Origin: Caulobacter mirabilis
GTDB lineage: Bacteria > Pseudomonadota > Alphaproteobacteria > Caulobacterales > Caulobacteraceae
Assembly: GCF_002749615.1 (NCBI RefSeq)
Contig: NZ_CP024201.1
Coordinates: 2,666,001 to 2,730,000 of the forward strand
DNA length: 64,000 nucleotides
Direction: 5' to 3'
The first letter of the stretch is position 1, and each line of letters starts with the position of its first letter. Of the stretch, positions 43,209-52,262 are shown in pieces. The position numbers were made by a program, and so were the translations under genes. The notes beneath the pieces were generated by a model. It had not been told where the DNA came from. It made no database searches and saw nothing but the letters and a program-made list of their open reading frames with translations.

Positions 43209-43395
43209 CGGCGAAACTCCTCCGGGCCTTGCGCCGGTTGGATTCGGCCCCGCCCCCCAATGTCCCCGCAAACGGCAGGGAATGCAAAGCCGCGCCGCCG
43301 TTCTGCTAGACTTGAGCATCGTTCGCTGATTCCCCCGTCCGCAGCATGGCGACCGCGGCGTTTGGACAGGAAATGCCCAGCCCCCGAGCCTCGCG
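43209..43395 (+). promoter_or_regulatory. Divergent promoter region of the export and chain-length genes
   Basis: 187 bases between the minus-strand export gene and the plus-strand chain-length gene. I see no clear sigma-70 hexamers; TTGAGC within CTAGACTTGAGCATCG (around 43310-43322) is the least GC-rich patch. No riboswitch or inverted repeat is evident. Confidence 0.35.
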
Positions 43396-45501
43396 TTGAC
43401 CGATCGGACCTATTCAGACGCCGGACCGTCGCGTCCCGCCAGCCGGGCGGGATTCACGGCGCGCGATCTGCTGACTCCGGCGTTCTACTACTGGAAGCCG
43501 GCGCTTCTGGTGTTCCTGATCCCGGTCATCCTGGCGCTGATGCTCGCGGCGATCGCCAAGCCGATCTACACCGCGCAGTCGCGACTGCTGATCCTGCCGG
43601 GCGACGACTACGTCTTCCGCGGCGGCGTCGCCGGCAACGGACCCAGCCAGGTCTTCGACCGCGCCCAGATCGTCAACGCCGAGATCGAGATCCTGAAGTC
43701 GCGAGACCTGCAGGAGCGGGCCATCCGCGCCGTCGGCATGCAGCGCGTCTATCCGGCCTTCCCCGACACCCAGCGCGGCATGGACCAGGCGCTGGAGCGG
43801 CTGTCGAAGGACCTGCGGATCGAGAACGTTCCCGCGTCCAACGTCATCGAGCTGCATCTGAGGCACCGTGACGCGCGCATCTCGGCGGACCTGCTGAACC
43901 GGCTGGTGGAGCTCTACATCCGCGATCGGCGCGACGTGTTCGAGCGCTCCGACGTGAAGGCCGCCCGCGAGCAGCAGGCGGACCTGCAGATGCGGCTGTC
44001 CGGCGTCGAGGACCGCATCGCCGCCTTCTCGAACGAACATCAGCTGGGCGACTACAATCAGGAACTGATCGCGGTCCAGACCCAGCAGACCGCCCTCGCC
44101 GGCCAGATCCACAGCCTGGACCAGCAGCTGTCGGCCGCGGGCGGGCGGGCGGGTCGGCTGGCGGGCGAGATCCGCAGCGCCCCGCGCGAGATCACTCTGA
44201 ACATCGACTCCGCCCGCTCGCAGCAGGTCGAGTCCCTGACCACGGCCCTGATGGCCCTCAAGGAGCAGCGACGGGTGGCGGCCGCCCGCTATCGCGACGG
44301 CTATCCGCTGGTCGCCGAGCTGGATCGCCAGATCGCCGGCCTGGAGGGCGCGATCGAGGCCGCGCCGCCGCAGCAGACCGCCCTGGTCCGCCGCGGGGCC
44401 AACCCGGTCTACCAGGAGCTCGACACCCAACTGGCCACCACCCGCGGCGAGGCGGCGGCGCTGGAGGCGGCGCGGGCCAAGGCGGCCCAGTCGCTGGGGG
44501 CCAACGGCGAACGCCTGGCGCAGCTGATCCGCATCGGGCCGCAGTACCGCGAACTGCTGCGCGACCGGGCCCTGCTCGAAGGGGCCTATCAGGACATCGC
44601 GCGGCGCAGTGAAGACGTGCGTCTCGAAGGCGCCCTGGCCGGGGCCCAGGCCAACGTCCGGATCATCCAGCGCGCCGAGCCGCCGACCAAGGGTCGCGCC
44701 GGCCGCCTGATCCTGCTGGCGGCCGGCGTGGTGCTGGGCGGACTGGCCGCCTTGGCCGTGATCGTGCTCTCGGCCGCGACCCAGCAGGTGATGGTCACGC
44801 CGGCCGACGTCGAGGCCAAGCTCGACCTGCCGATCCTGGCCTCCGTGCCCCAGGGCGCGAACGACGCCCCCCGCGCGCCGCTCTGGCGCCCGACGCCGGG
44901 CAGGATGACGGCCGACGACGCCAACATCCTGCATCGCCTGCTGCGCAGCGTCGCCGGCGACGGCCCCGCGGTGATGCAGTGGATCGCCGCCGACGACGGC
45001 GAAGGGGTCAGCACCCTGGCGCTGGACATGGCCCTGCACCGCGCCCAGCGATCCCGGGCCAAGGTGCTGCTGGTGGATGTCGAACCGGCGGAGCGCGGCG
45101 GCCTCGCCGACCTGCTGAAACGCGGCGGCGCCAGCCTGGAAGTCGTCTCGCGACGGGACCGCATCCTGCGGGTCAACGACAGCAATCTCTACGTCACCGC
45201 CCCTTTGAACCTGCCCGGCCGACCCCTGCCCGAGGAGCGCTGGGCGGCGCTGCTGACCGCCGCGCGCCAGACCTATCCGCTGATCGTGGTGGACAGTCCG
45301 CCGGTGCAACGCTCGGCCGCCGGCGTGCTGCTGGCGCCGCTGGCCGACCTGACGCTGGCGGTGGTGGAGGCCGAGCGGACCCGCGCCCCCGTGGTCGAGA
45401 ACCTGATCCGTCGTATCGAGAGCGCCGGCGGGACGGTCTTCGGCGTGGTGCTGAACAAGCGCCGCTTCTACATCCCGCAGTTCCTCTACGCCCGGCTCTA
45501 G
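43396..45501 (+). CDS. Polysaccharide chain-length determinant with degenerate BY-kinase domain (Wzc/GumC-like)
   Basis: 701-aa inner-membrane co-polymerase. Wzz domain: first helix about 34-53 (ALLVFLIPVILALMLAAIA), periplasmic coiled-coil region about 190-420, second helix about 437-458. The cytosolic kinase-like part has a degenerate Walker A, GEGVST at 535-540, with Val538 where Lys is essential. Walker A' lacks DxDxR (VDVEPAERGG, 560-569). Walker B LIVVDSPP (Asp633) is kept. Only two tyrosines remain at the C-terminus (FYIPQFLY). ATP binding looks impaired, so autophosphorylation is unlikely. Start TTG; no better start was seen. Stop shares CTAG with kdsA. Confidence 0.88.
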   Translation: MTDRTYSDAGPSRPASRAGFTARDLLTPAFYYWKPALLVFLIPVILALMLAAIAKPIYTAQSRLLILPGDDYVFRGGVAGNGPSQVFDRAQIVNAEIEILKSRDLQERAIRAVGMQRVYPAFPDTQRGMDQALERLSKDLRIENVPASNVIELHLRHRDARISADLLNRLVELYIRDRRDVFERSDVKAAREQQADLQMRLSGVEDRIAAFSNEHQLGDYNQELIAVQTQQTALAGQIHSLDQQLSAAGGRAGRLAGEIRSAPREITLNIDSARSQQVESLTTALMALKEQRRVAAARYRDGYPLVAELDRQIAGLEGAIEAAPPQQTALVRRGANPVYQELDTQLATTRGEAAALEAARAKAAQSLGANGERLAQLIRIGPQYRELLRDRALLEGAYQDIARRSEDVRLEGALAGAQANVRIIQRAEPPTKGRAGRLILLAAGVVLGGLAALAVIVLSAATQQVMVTPADVEAKLDLPILASVPQGANDAPRAPLWRPTPGRMTADDANILHRLLRSVAGDGPAVMQWIAADDGEGVSTLALDMALHRAQRSRAKVLLVDVEPAERGGLADLLKRGGASLEVVSRRDRILRVNDSNLYVTAPLNLPGRPLPEERWAALLTAARQTYPLIVVDSPPVQRSAAGVLLAPLADLTLAVVEAERTRAPVVENLIRRIESAGGTVFGVVLNKRRFYIPQFLYARL

Positions 45502-46349
45502 TTCCGGACGGCGGCGTGGACGGCCTTGAGGGTCTTCAGCAGGCCCTCGGCGGCGTCCAGCGGCAGGGCGCTGGGGCCGTCGCACAGGGCCTTGTCGGGA
45601 TCGGGGTGGAATTCGAGGAACACCCCGTCGGCGCCCGCGGCCACGGCGGCCTTGGCGATGATCGGAACGCCTTCGCGACGGCCGCCGGTCGAGCCGCCGT
45701 TGGTGCGCGGATCGGCGCCCGGCAGCTGCACGGCGTGCGTCGCGTCGATGGTCACCGGCACGCCCAGCCGCTGCATCTCGCCGATCGCCAGCATGTCGAC
45801 GACCAGGTTGTTGTAGCCGAACGAGCTGCCGCGCTCGCACAGGATGATGTCGAGGTCGGGCGCCGCTTCGCGCGCCTTGCTGATGATGTTCTTGCAGTCC
45901 CAGGGCGCCTGGAACTGGGCCTTCTTGACGTGTAGCCAGCCGCCGGCGGCGGCCGTGGCGCGGGCGGCGGCGACCACCAGGTCGGTCTGGCGGACCAGGA
46001 AGGCCGGCACCTGGACCAGATCGGCGACGGCGGCGACCGGCTCGGCCTGGTCGACCTCGTGCAGGTCGGTGCAGATCGGCACGTCGAGCTGCTTCTTGAC
46101 CTCGGCCAGCATGGCCAGGCCATCCTTCAGGCCGGGGCCGCGATAGCTCTTGATCGACGAGCGGTTAGCCTTGTCGAAGCTGGCCTTGAACACGTAGGGC
46201 AGCCCCAGCTCGGCGGTGATCGCCTTCAGCCTGCGGCCGACCTCGAGCGCCAGGTCGAGATCCTCCAGGACGTTCAGGCCGGCGATGACGACCAGCGGCT
46301 GGCCGTCGCCGAGCGAGATGTTCCAGCGCTTGAGTTGGATGGCGGTCAT
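45498..46349 (-). CDS. kdsA: 3-deoxy-8-phosphooctulonate synthase
   Basis: KDO 8-phosphate synthase: PEP plus arabinose 5-phosphate, the committed step to KDO for LPS. 283 aa. Motifs: VFKASFDKANRSS, RGPGLKDGLAML, CTDLHEVDQAEPVA, CERGSSFGYNN, and GVFLEFHPDPDKALCDG. I chose the ATG at 46349; the longer frame upstream overlaps the cupin gene. It is convergent with the chain-length gene and shares its CTAG stops. It may serve LPS rather than the adjacent polysaccharide. Confidence 0.95.
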   Translation of the reverse strand: MTAIQLKRWNISLGDGQPLVVIAGLNVLEDLDLALEVGRRLKAITAELGLPYVFKASFDKANRSSIKSYRGPGLKDGLAMLAEVKKQLDVPICTDLHEVDQAEPVAAVADLVQVPAFLVRQTDLVVAAARATAAAGGWLHVKKAQFQAPWDCKNIISKAREAAPDLDIILCERGSSFGYNNLVVDMLAIGEMQRLGVPVTIDATHAVQLPGADPRTNGGSTGGRREGVPIIAKAAVAAGADGVFLEFHPDPDKALCDGPSALPLDAAEGLLKTLKAVHAAVRN

Positions 46350-46402
46350 CACGGAATCCCGGGTCGAAGAAGGAGGTTGGCCGCCTATACGCCAGTCCCG
46401 GC

Positions 46403-47404
46403 CTATCGCGCCAGCGATCGGGCGATCGCGGTCCGCACGTCGCGCAACATCTGCGGGGTCAGCTCGCCCAGCACGCCACGCCGTTTCGGCGGCAGATGCT
46501 CCGCCGCCGGGCCGTCGAGCTCGAACACATAGTGGTCGAACATCGCCTTCCAAGCCCGCCGATGCGGCTCCGGCAACGCCTTGATCGCCACCATCGCGTG
46601 GAACAGCGCCTCCTGAGGCCCGCCGCGGCCTGGCGCCGGCGGCGTCCACCAGTAGTTCACCAGCAGGTTCACCGGGTCGAGCGAGCGGACGTGATGCCAC
46701 CACAGATACGGGATGTAGATGGCGTCCCCCGGCTCCAGATCGGCGACCAGCGCCGCCGCCTCGGCCTCGGCGAAACGAGGATGCGCCGCGCGGTCGGGCG
46801 CGTCGAAGTCGACCATGCTGATGGCGACGCCCGCCGGCGTCATCTCGAACGGCCCCATGTAGAGGTTGGCGACCTGCTCGGGCGGGAACAGGGTGAACCG
46901 CCGCCGGCCCGCGGCGACGCAGGCGATGTTCTCGGTCGGGTCGTGATGGGCCGCCACGATCACTCGGTTCCCCAGCCAGATCCGCGGCTCGATGGCGTTG
47001 TTCAGCAGCGGCATCGGATTGTCCGCCTCCAGGCCCGGCAGTCCCCCCCGCACCGGCAGAGACTGCAACGCCAAGGCCGGAGGACGCTCGTCGCCGGCAT
47101 GGGCCAGCAGCGTCTCGAAGACCTGCGCCAGGCCCGCCGTCCCCTTGCGGAAATTGAAGCCGTTCATGGCGGCGTCGTAGAAGAAGCGCCCCGCGATCTC
47201 GGGAGGCCCCTCGAGGATCGGCGCAGGCCCGCCGGCGTCGAACCCCATCAGGTAGTCGCGCAAGGCTTCCGGCGAGCGCCGCCCCGCCTCGACGATCGGC
47301 CAGTCGCGCACGAGGCCGCGCAGGATCACGGGCCGCGCGGCCGGGATGATCTCCTGGTGAAACCGCGCCGAGGTGACGCCCTCCAGCGCTTCGATCGGCG
47401 TCAT
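46403..47404 (-). CDS. Cupin-like JmjC-type Fe(II)/2-oxoglutarate oxygenase candidate
   Basis: 333-aa Cupin_8/JmjC-like protein. Metal triad candidates: His153-x-Asp155 in HHDPTENIACV and the distal His in YLWWHHVRSLDP (His237 or His238). Further family signs are RPVILRGLVRDWP at the N-terminus and RRFTLFPPEQ. Relatives hydroxylate proteins or other substrates; the target is unknown. The ATG at 47404 follows GGGAGGCAGGG. Bases 47405-47609 upstream hold no gene I can support. Confidence 0.82.
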   Translation of the reverse strand: MTPIEALEGVTSARFHQEIIPAARPVILRGLVRDWPIVEAGRRSPEALRDYLMGFDAGGPAPILEGPPEIAGRFFYDAAMNGFNFRKGTAGLAQVFETLLAHAGDERPPALALQSLPVRGGLPGLEADNPMPLLNNAIEPRIWLGNRVIVAAHHDPTENIACVAAGRRRFTLFPPEQVANLYMGPFEMTPAGVAISMVDFDAPDRAAHPRFAEAEAAALVADLEPGDAIYIPYLWWHHVRSLDPVNLLVNYWWTPPAPGRGGPQEALFHAMVAIKALPEPHRRAWKAMFDHYVFELDGPAAEHLPPKRRGVLGELTPQMLRDVRTAIARSLAR

Positions 47405-47609
47405 CGCCCTGCCTCCCGTCCAGAGACGGACCATAGACAGAGCGACGGGCCCGCGTCAGCCCTTAGAGCGCTCGCGCGTGGCGACGCGCCGACGGATCCA
47501 GACCGGCGTCGAACGTCGCCGCGGCCGGGTAGCTGGCGTAGCGCGGCGTCCGGCCGTCGCAGCGGCGATCAGTTCGCCCCGGTCGAGCGGCGGCGAGCGG
47601 GCGGCGGGG

Positions 47610-47729
47610 TCATGGTTCGGACAGGCCCTCGTCGCCTTCGTCGGCGAGACGGAATTCGTGCCAAACGCCGTTGAGGACGCCGAAGGCGACGGCCAGTCCA
47701 AGGCCGAGGATCCAGGCGAAGTACCACAT
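47610..47729 (-). CDS. cydX: Cytochrome bd oxidase small subunit CydX
   Basis: 39-aa single-helix protein of the CydX/YbgT family. It starts MWYFAWILGLGLAVAFGVLN and ends with an acidic tail (FRLADEGDEGLSEP). CydX stabilises the haem pocket of the bd oxidase. It begins 18 bases after the cydB stop. The gene is too short for a simple ORF search. Confidence 0.9.
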   Translation of the reverse strand: MWYFAWILGLGLAVAFGVLNGVWHEFRLADEGDEGLSEP

Positions 47730-47747
47730 GCTTCTAGCTCCCTTCGG

Positions 47748-48899
47748 CTAGTAGAGGTCGGGGTTGGTCTTGAGGGCGGCGGTGCTGCTGCGGCCCCACA
47801 GCACTTTGTAGACCCAGGCCGTGTAGATCAGGATCAGCGGCAGGAAGACCACGGTCCCCAGCAGCATCACGAACAGGGTCAGGTGACTGGAGGAAGCGTT
47901 CCAGACCGTCAGGCTCGAGCGCGCGTCGATCGTGCTGGGCAGGATGAACGGGAACATCGACAGGCCGACCGTCGAGATGATCCCCAGCGTCGAGGCCGAA
48001 GACCCGCCGAAGGCCAGCGCGTCCGACCGCCGCCACAGGCCGATCAGAGCGATCACGACGCCGCCGAAGCCGAGCACGGGGGCGATCAGCATCCATGGAT
48101 GCCGGCCGTAGTTGTCGAGCCAGGCGCCTGGCGCGGCGGTCATCACCGCATGGAGCGGGTTGGAGGGACCATTGGCGTCGACCGCGCTCTCGATCCGGAA
48201 GCCCAGGTCGCCGAAGGCTGCGAACAGGCCGCCGATGCCGAACAGGGCCAGGCTGGCGAAAGCGGCCACGGTCCCGAAGGTCCGGGCCCGGTCGAGAACC
48301 GGGCCGCGCTCGGCCTTCACTCCCAGCCAGGCGGCGCCGTGCAAAACCAGCATGGCGACCGACAGCAGGCCGCAGATCAGGGTGAAGGGCGTGAACAGGC
48401 CGAAGAACGAGCCCTCGTAAAAGGCGCGCAGGTCGGTATCGAGCCGGAAGGGCGCGCCCTGCAGGACATTGCCGACCGCCACGCCGAACACCAGCACGGG
48501 CACGAAGCCGCCGATGAACAGCGCCCAGTCCCAGGCCGCCCGCCAGCGGGCCTCTGGCCGTTTTGAGCGGTACTTGAAGGCCACCGGCCGCAGGATCATC
48601 GCCGACAGCACCACGAACATGGCCAGGTAGAAGCCGGAGAAGCTGACGGCGTAGACCATCGGCCAGGCGGCGAAGATCGCGCCGCCGCCGAGGATGAACC
48701 AGACTTGGTTGCCTTCCCAGGTCGCGCCGATGGTGTTGATCACCATCCGGCGCTCTTCATCATTGCGGGCGACGAAGGGCAGCAGCGCGCCCACGCCCAT
48801 GTCGAAGCCGTCGGTCAGAGCGAACGCGATCAGCAGCACGCCCAGCAACAGCCACCAGATCGTCCGGAGCGTCGCGTAGTCGAGGGGAAGTTCCATCAT
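47748..48899 (-). CDS. cydB: Cytochrome bd ubiquinol oxidase subunit II
   Basis: 383-aa membrane subunit with about nine helices, matching the usual 378-380. N-terminus LDYATLRTIWWLLLGVLLIAFALTDGFD is the family signature; WEGNQVWFILGGGAIFAAWP follows near residue 55. It binds no haem itself but completes the oxidase. Tandem ATGs at 48899 and 48896 make the start ambiguous by one codon. Co-transcribed with cydA (27-base gap) and cydX. Confidence 0.96.
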   Translation of the reverse strand: MMELPLDYATLRTIWWLLLGVLLIAFALTDGFDMGVGALLPFVARNDEERRMVINTIGATWEGNQVWFILGGGAIFAAWPMVYAVSFSGFYLAMFVVLSAMILRPVAFKYRSKRPEARWRAAWDWALFIGGFVPVLVFGVAVGNVLQGAPFRLDTDLRAFYEGSFFGLFTPFTLICGLLSVAMLVLHGAAWLGVKAERGPVLDRARTFGTVAAFASLALFGIGGLFAAFGDLGFRIESAVDANGPSNPLHAVMTAAPGAWLDNYGRHPWMLIAPVLGFGGVVIALIGLWRRSDALAFGGSSASTLGIISTVGLSMFPFILPSTIDARSSLTVWNASSSHLTLFVMLLGTVVFLPLILIYTAWVYKVLWGRSSTAALKTNPDLY

Positions 48900-48926
48900 C
48901 TCAAGGTCCTTTGGAACGGGCGTGGA

Positions 48927-50489
48927 TCAGGCGGTCGCCGGATCGAAGGCGGCGTCGTCTTCAGGCTCTGGAAGCGTGTGGGCGAACGGCCCTTTCTTGA
49001 TGGCGCGGAGCATCAGCCCGACCTCGACCACGGCCAGCGCCCCATAGAAGGCGGTGAAGCCGATGATCGTGGCCCACAGCTGCGGCACGGTCAGGCTGGA
49101 GGCCCCCAAGAAGGTCGGCAGGACGCCTTCCACGGCCCAGGGCTGACGGCCGACCTCGGCCAAGACCCAGCCCATCTCCGCCGCGAGCCAAGGCAGCGGC
49201 ATGGCGCAGACGACGGCCCACAGGAACCATCGGGTCTGGAAGTTCCGCCGCGTGGCCAGGATGAAGGCGACCGTGAAAATCCCGATCATCAGGAAGCCGA
49301 CCCCGGCCATGATCCGGAAAGCCCAGAACATCAGCGGCACGTTGGGCACGGTGTCCCAGGCGGCCTTCTGGATCGTCGCCCGGTCCGCCTTGCGCGGATC
49401 GTCGACGTACCGCTTCAGCAGCAGGCCGTAGCCCAGGTCCCGCCGGTGCAGCTCGAAGCGGCCGCGGGCGTCAAGGTCCTTGGGATTGGCCTTGTAGGCC
49501 TCGAGGGCGTCGTAGGCCTTCACCCCGTTCTCGATCCGGTCCTCGGCCACGGCGACCAGTTCGAAGATGCCGACCACCGGCCGGTCGATGCTGCGGGTCG
49601 AGATCAGGCCCAGGACGTAGGGAATCTTGACCTCGAAATGGGTCTCGCGGTCCTTCACGCTGGGAATGCCGAAGGCGGCCAGGCCGGCCGGCGCCGGTTC
49701 GGTGCGCCACATGGCCTCCAGCGCCGCCAGCTTCATTTTCTGGTTGTCGGTCAGGGCGTAGCCGCTTTCGTCGCCCAGGACGACGACCGACAGCGACGAG
49801 GCCAGACCGAAGGCGGCCGCGACGGTGAAGGAGCGCTTGGCCACGCTCGTCCATCTGCCCCTGAGGAGGTACCAGGACGAGACGCCGAGCACGAACAGCG
49901 AGGCGATGACGTAGCCGGCGCTGACCGTGTGCACGAACTTGGCCTGGGCGACCGGATTGAACAGTACGGCCATGAAGTCGGAGACTTCCATCCGCATGGT
50001 CGCGGGATTGAAATCGGCGCCGACCGGGTTCTGCATCCAGCCGTTGGCGATGAGGATCCACAGGGCCGAGAAGTTGGTGCCGAGCGCCACCAGGAAGGTC
50101 ACCGCCAGGTGCCCGACCTTGCTCAGCCGGTCCCAGCCGAAGAACATCAGCCCGACGAAGGTCGCCTCCAGGAAGAAGGCCATCAGCCCTTCCATGGCCA
50201 GCGGCGCCCCGAAGATGTCGCCGACGTAGTGGGAGTAGTAGGACCAGTTCATCCCGAACTGGAATTCCATGGTGATCCCGGTCGCCACGCCCAGCACGAA
50301 GTTGATGCCGAACAGCGTGCCCCAGAAGCGGGTGATGGTCCGCCAGATGGGGCGATTGGTCATCACATAGATGCTCTCCATGATGACCAGCAGGAACGAC
50401 AGCCCCAGGGTCAGGGGCACGAACAGGAAGTGGTAGAGCGCCGTCAGAGCGAACTGAAGGCGGGATAGGTCGACGACGGCGAGGTCCAT
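48927..50489 (-). CDS. cydA: Cytochrome bd ubiquinol oxidase subunit I
   Basis: 520-aa catalytic subunit; high-affinity quinol oxidase for low oxygen. Haem ligand His20 lies in YHFLFVPLT near the N-terminus. The GRQPW signature lies around residues 445-450. The full length (E. coli: 522) points to a long Q-loop. The ATG at 50489 has GGAG behind it, 73 bases from an FNR/FixK box, which fits oxygen-controlled expression. Confidence 0.97.
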   Translation of the reverse strand: MDLAVVDLSRLQFALTALYHFLFVPLTLGLSFLLVIMESIYVMTNRPIWRTITRFWGTLFGINFVLGVATGITMEFQFGMNWSYYSHYVGDIFGAPLAMEGLMAFFLEATFVGLMFFGWDRLSKVGHLAVTFLVALGTNFSALWILIANGWMQNPVGADFNPATMRMEVSDFMAVLFNPVAQAKFVHTVSAGYVIASLFVLGVSSWYLLRGRWTSVAKRSFTVAAAFGLASSLSVVVLGDESGYALTDNQKMKLAALEAMWRTEPAPAGLAAFGIPSVKDRETHFEVKIPYVLGLISTRSIDRPVVGIFELVAVAEDRIENGVKAYDALEAYKANPKDLDARGRFELHRRDLGYGLLLKRYVDDPRKADRATIQKAAWDTVPNVPLMFWAFRIMAGVGFLMIGIFTVAFILATRRNFQTRWFLWAVVCAMPLPWLAAEMGWVLAEVGRQPWAVEGVLPTFLGASSLTVPQLWATIIGFTAFYGALAVVEVGLMLRAIKKGPFAHTLPEPEDDAAFDPATA

Positions 50490-50561
50490 GGAAAGCTCCG
50501 CTCGGGCGGCGGCCGGTCGGTCGCCTGGGGCTTCGACTAGGCTAGTCCTCGCTGATCTTCC

Positions 50562-50575
50562 TTGATCTCGATCAA
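50562..50575. promoter_or_regulatory. FNR/FixK-type box shared by cydABX and cydDC
   Basis: Seen: TTGATCTCGATCAA, a perfect match to TTGAT-N4-ATCAA, in the 120-base region between divergent cydA and cydD. Centre 50568.5. Known: FNR and FixK activate bd oxidase genes under oxygen limitation in many proteobacteria, usually from about -41.5. Both directions could use this one site. Confidence 0.88.
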
Positions 50576-50597
50576 GGCGCCATCCGGTATTCCCCTG

Positions 50598-50610
50598 TAT
50601 ACGGGTCGAA
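50598..50610 (+). promoter_or_regulatory. Predicted -10 element and start of the cydDC transcript
   Basis: Seen: TATACG at 50598-50603, about 30-35 bases from the box centre, where a class II FNR-dependent promoter has its -10. The expected transcription start is 50610, exactly the A of the cydD ATG, so the message could be leaderless. Inference only. Confidence 0.5.
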
Positions 50611-52262
50611 TGGCTTCAATGACGGCTCACGGCGTTCTCGACCCGCGCCAGCGCGCGTGGCTGCGCGCCGCCGCGAAACCGGGCGATCCTGCGCTGCAAC
50701 TCGCCGGCGTCTGGCTGATCGTAGACGTTCTGGCCGCCATCGGCTTCGCCGGCGGCCTGGCCCGCGCCCTCGCCCTTCTGCCGCAAGGCCTTGCGGCTTC
50801 CGCGCCCTGGCTGGTCCTGGCGGCCGTCTCCCTGGCGTCGCGCGGCCTGCTGTCCGGCCTATCGGCCCGCGCCGGCGCGCGCGCCGCGGCGGAGATCAAG
50901 GCCCAGGCCCGTCGCCAGGCCGTCGGCGCACTGATCGACCGAGCCCCCGATGACGGGCGCAGCGCCGGGGAGCGGATGACGGCGGCGGTCGAAGGCGTCG
51001 AGGCGCTGGACGGCTACTTCGCTCGATTCGCGCCGGCTCGATTCGCGGCGGTTGTCGCGCCTCTTCTGGCGATCGCGGCGGTTGCGTTCGCCAGCCCGGT
51101 CAGCGCCGGCATCCTGTTGGCGACCCTGCCGCCCTTCGTCGTCGGCATGGCCCTGGCCGGCCTGGCGGCCGCGGACGCCTCACGGAAACAGTTCCAGGCG
51201 CTGGCTCGGCTGTCCGGCCTGTTCCTGGACCGGGTCCGCGCCCTGCCGTTGATCCTGGCCTTCCAGGCCGAGGAGGCCCAGAGCGGCCGCTTGGCCCGAT
51301 CCGCGGACAATCTCGCCGAACGGACCATCAGCGTTCTGCGCATCGCCTTCCTGTCCACCGGGGTGATGGAGTTCTTCGCCGCCCTCTCCGTCGCCCTGGT
51401 CGCGGTCTACTGCGGCTTCAACCTGCTGGGCCTGCTGCCCTTCCCGGTTCCGGAAACCCTGGACCTGCAGCGCGCCTTCTTCGCTCTGGCCTTGGCGCCG
51501 GAAGTCTATGCTCCGATGCGCAGGCTGGCGGCGGCCTATCACGATCGCCAACTGGCCGAGGCGGCGGTTCCGGCCCTGTCGGAGCCCGTCTCCGTGACGC
51601 GGCCGACCGCGAAAGCCGTCCTGGCCACTGCGCCGGCCATCCGCTTCGAGGCCGTGCGCGTGGTCTATCCGGACACGGATCGCCCGGTGTTCGACGGCTT
51701 CGACCTCGATCTGCCGGCCGGATCGTTCACGGCTCTGACCGGCGCCAGCGGGGCCGGCAAGAGCACCCTGCTGCACCTGCTGCTCCACCTGGCGCCGCTC
51801 ACCGACGGCGAGGTTCTGGTCGACGATCGCCCGATGGCCGAGGTCGGCGATCTCGCGCCGATGATCGCCTGGGTCGGACAGACGCCGCTGATCGCCGCCG
51901 GAACCCTGGCCGACAACATCGCCCTGGCCCGCCGGAACGCCACGCGCGCCGAGATCGCCGAGGTCGCCGAACGCGTCGGCCTGACCGGGGCCCTGGCCGC
52001 CCGGCCGGACGGCCTGGACGCCTGGATCGACGAGCGCGGCGGCGGTCTCTCCGGCGGCGAGCGGCGACGGCTGGCCCTGGCCCGCGCCCTGCTCAAGCCG
52101 GCTCCCATCCTCTTGCTGGACGAACCGACGGCCAATCTCGACCCGGAGGCCGCCGAGCGCCTGCTGCCGGTGATCGCCGAGGCCGCCCGCGGTCGCACGA
52201 CCCTGGCCGCCACCCACAGCGAGGCTCTCGCCGCGCTGGCCGACCGCAGGGTGCGCCTGTGA
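50610..52262 (+). CDS. cydD: Thiol exporter ABC subunit CydD
   Basis: 550-aa half transporter: six helices (about 1-310), then an ATPase with Walker A GASGAGKST at 378-386, signature LSGGERRRLALARALL and Walker B ILLLDEPTANLD. CydDC exports glutathione/cysteine and is needed to mature cytochrome bd. Start 50610 or 50619 (both ATG); no SD is visible for either, consistent with a leaderless message. Its stop overlaps cydC by four bases. Confidence 0.94.
   Translation: MASMTAHGVLDPRQRAWLRAAAKPGDPALQLAGVWLIVDVLAAIGFAGGLARALALLPQGLAASAPWLVLAAVSLASRGLLSGLSARAGARAAAEIKAQARRQAVGALIDRAPDDGRSAGERMTAAVEGVEALDGYFARFAPARFAAVVAPLLAIAAVAFASPVSAGILLATLPPFVVGMALAGLAAADASRKQFQALARLSGLFLDRVRALPLILAFQAEEAQSGRLARSADNLAERTISVLRIAFLSTGVMEFFAALSVALVAVYCGFNLLGLLPFPVPETLDLQRAFFALALAPEVYAPMRRLAAAYHDRQLAEAAVPALSEPVSVTRPTAKAVLATAPAIRFEAVRVVYPDTDRPVFDGFDLDLPAGSFTALTGASGAGKSTLLHLLLHLAPLTDGEVLVDDRPMAEVGDLAPMIAWVGQTPLIAAGTLADNIALARRNATRAEIAEVAERVGLTGALAARPDGLDAWIDERGGGLSGGERRRLALARALLKPAPILLLDEPTANLDPEAAERLLPVIAEAARGRTTLAATHSEALAALADRRVRL

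Noticed and set aside
47456..47701. An 81-codon minus-strand frame upstream of the cupin gene
   Set aside because: Overlaps cydX in another frame, is Arg/Thr/Pro-rich and has no family resemblance.
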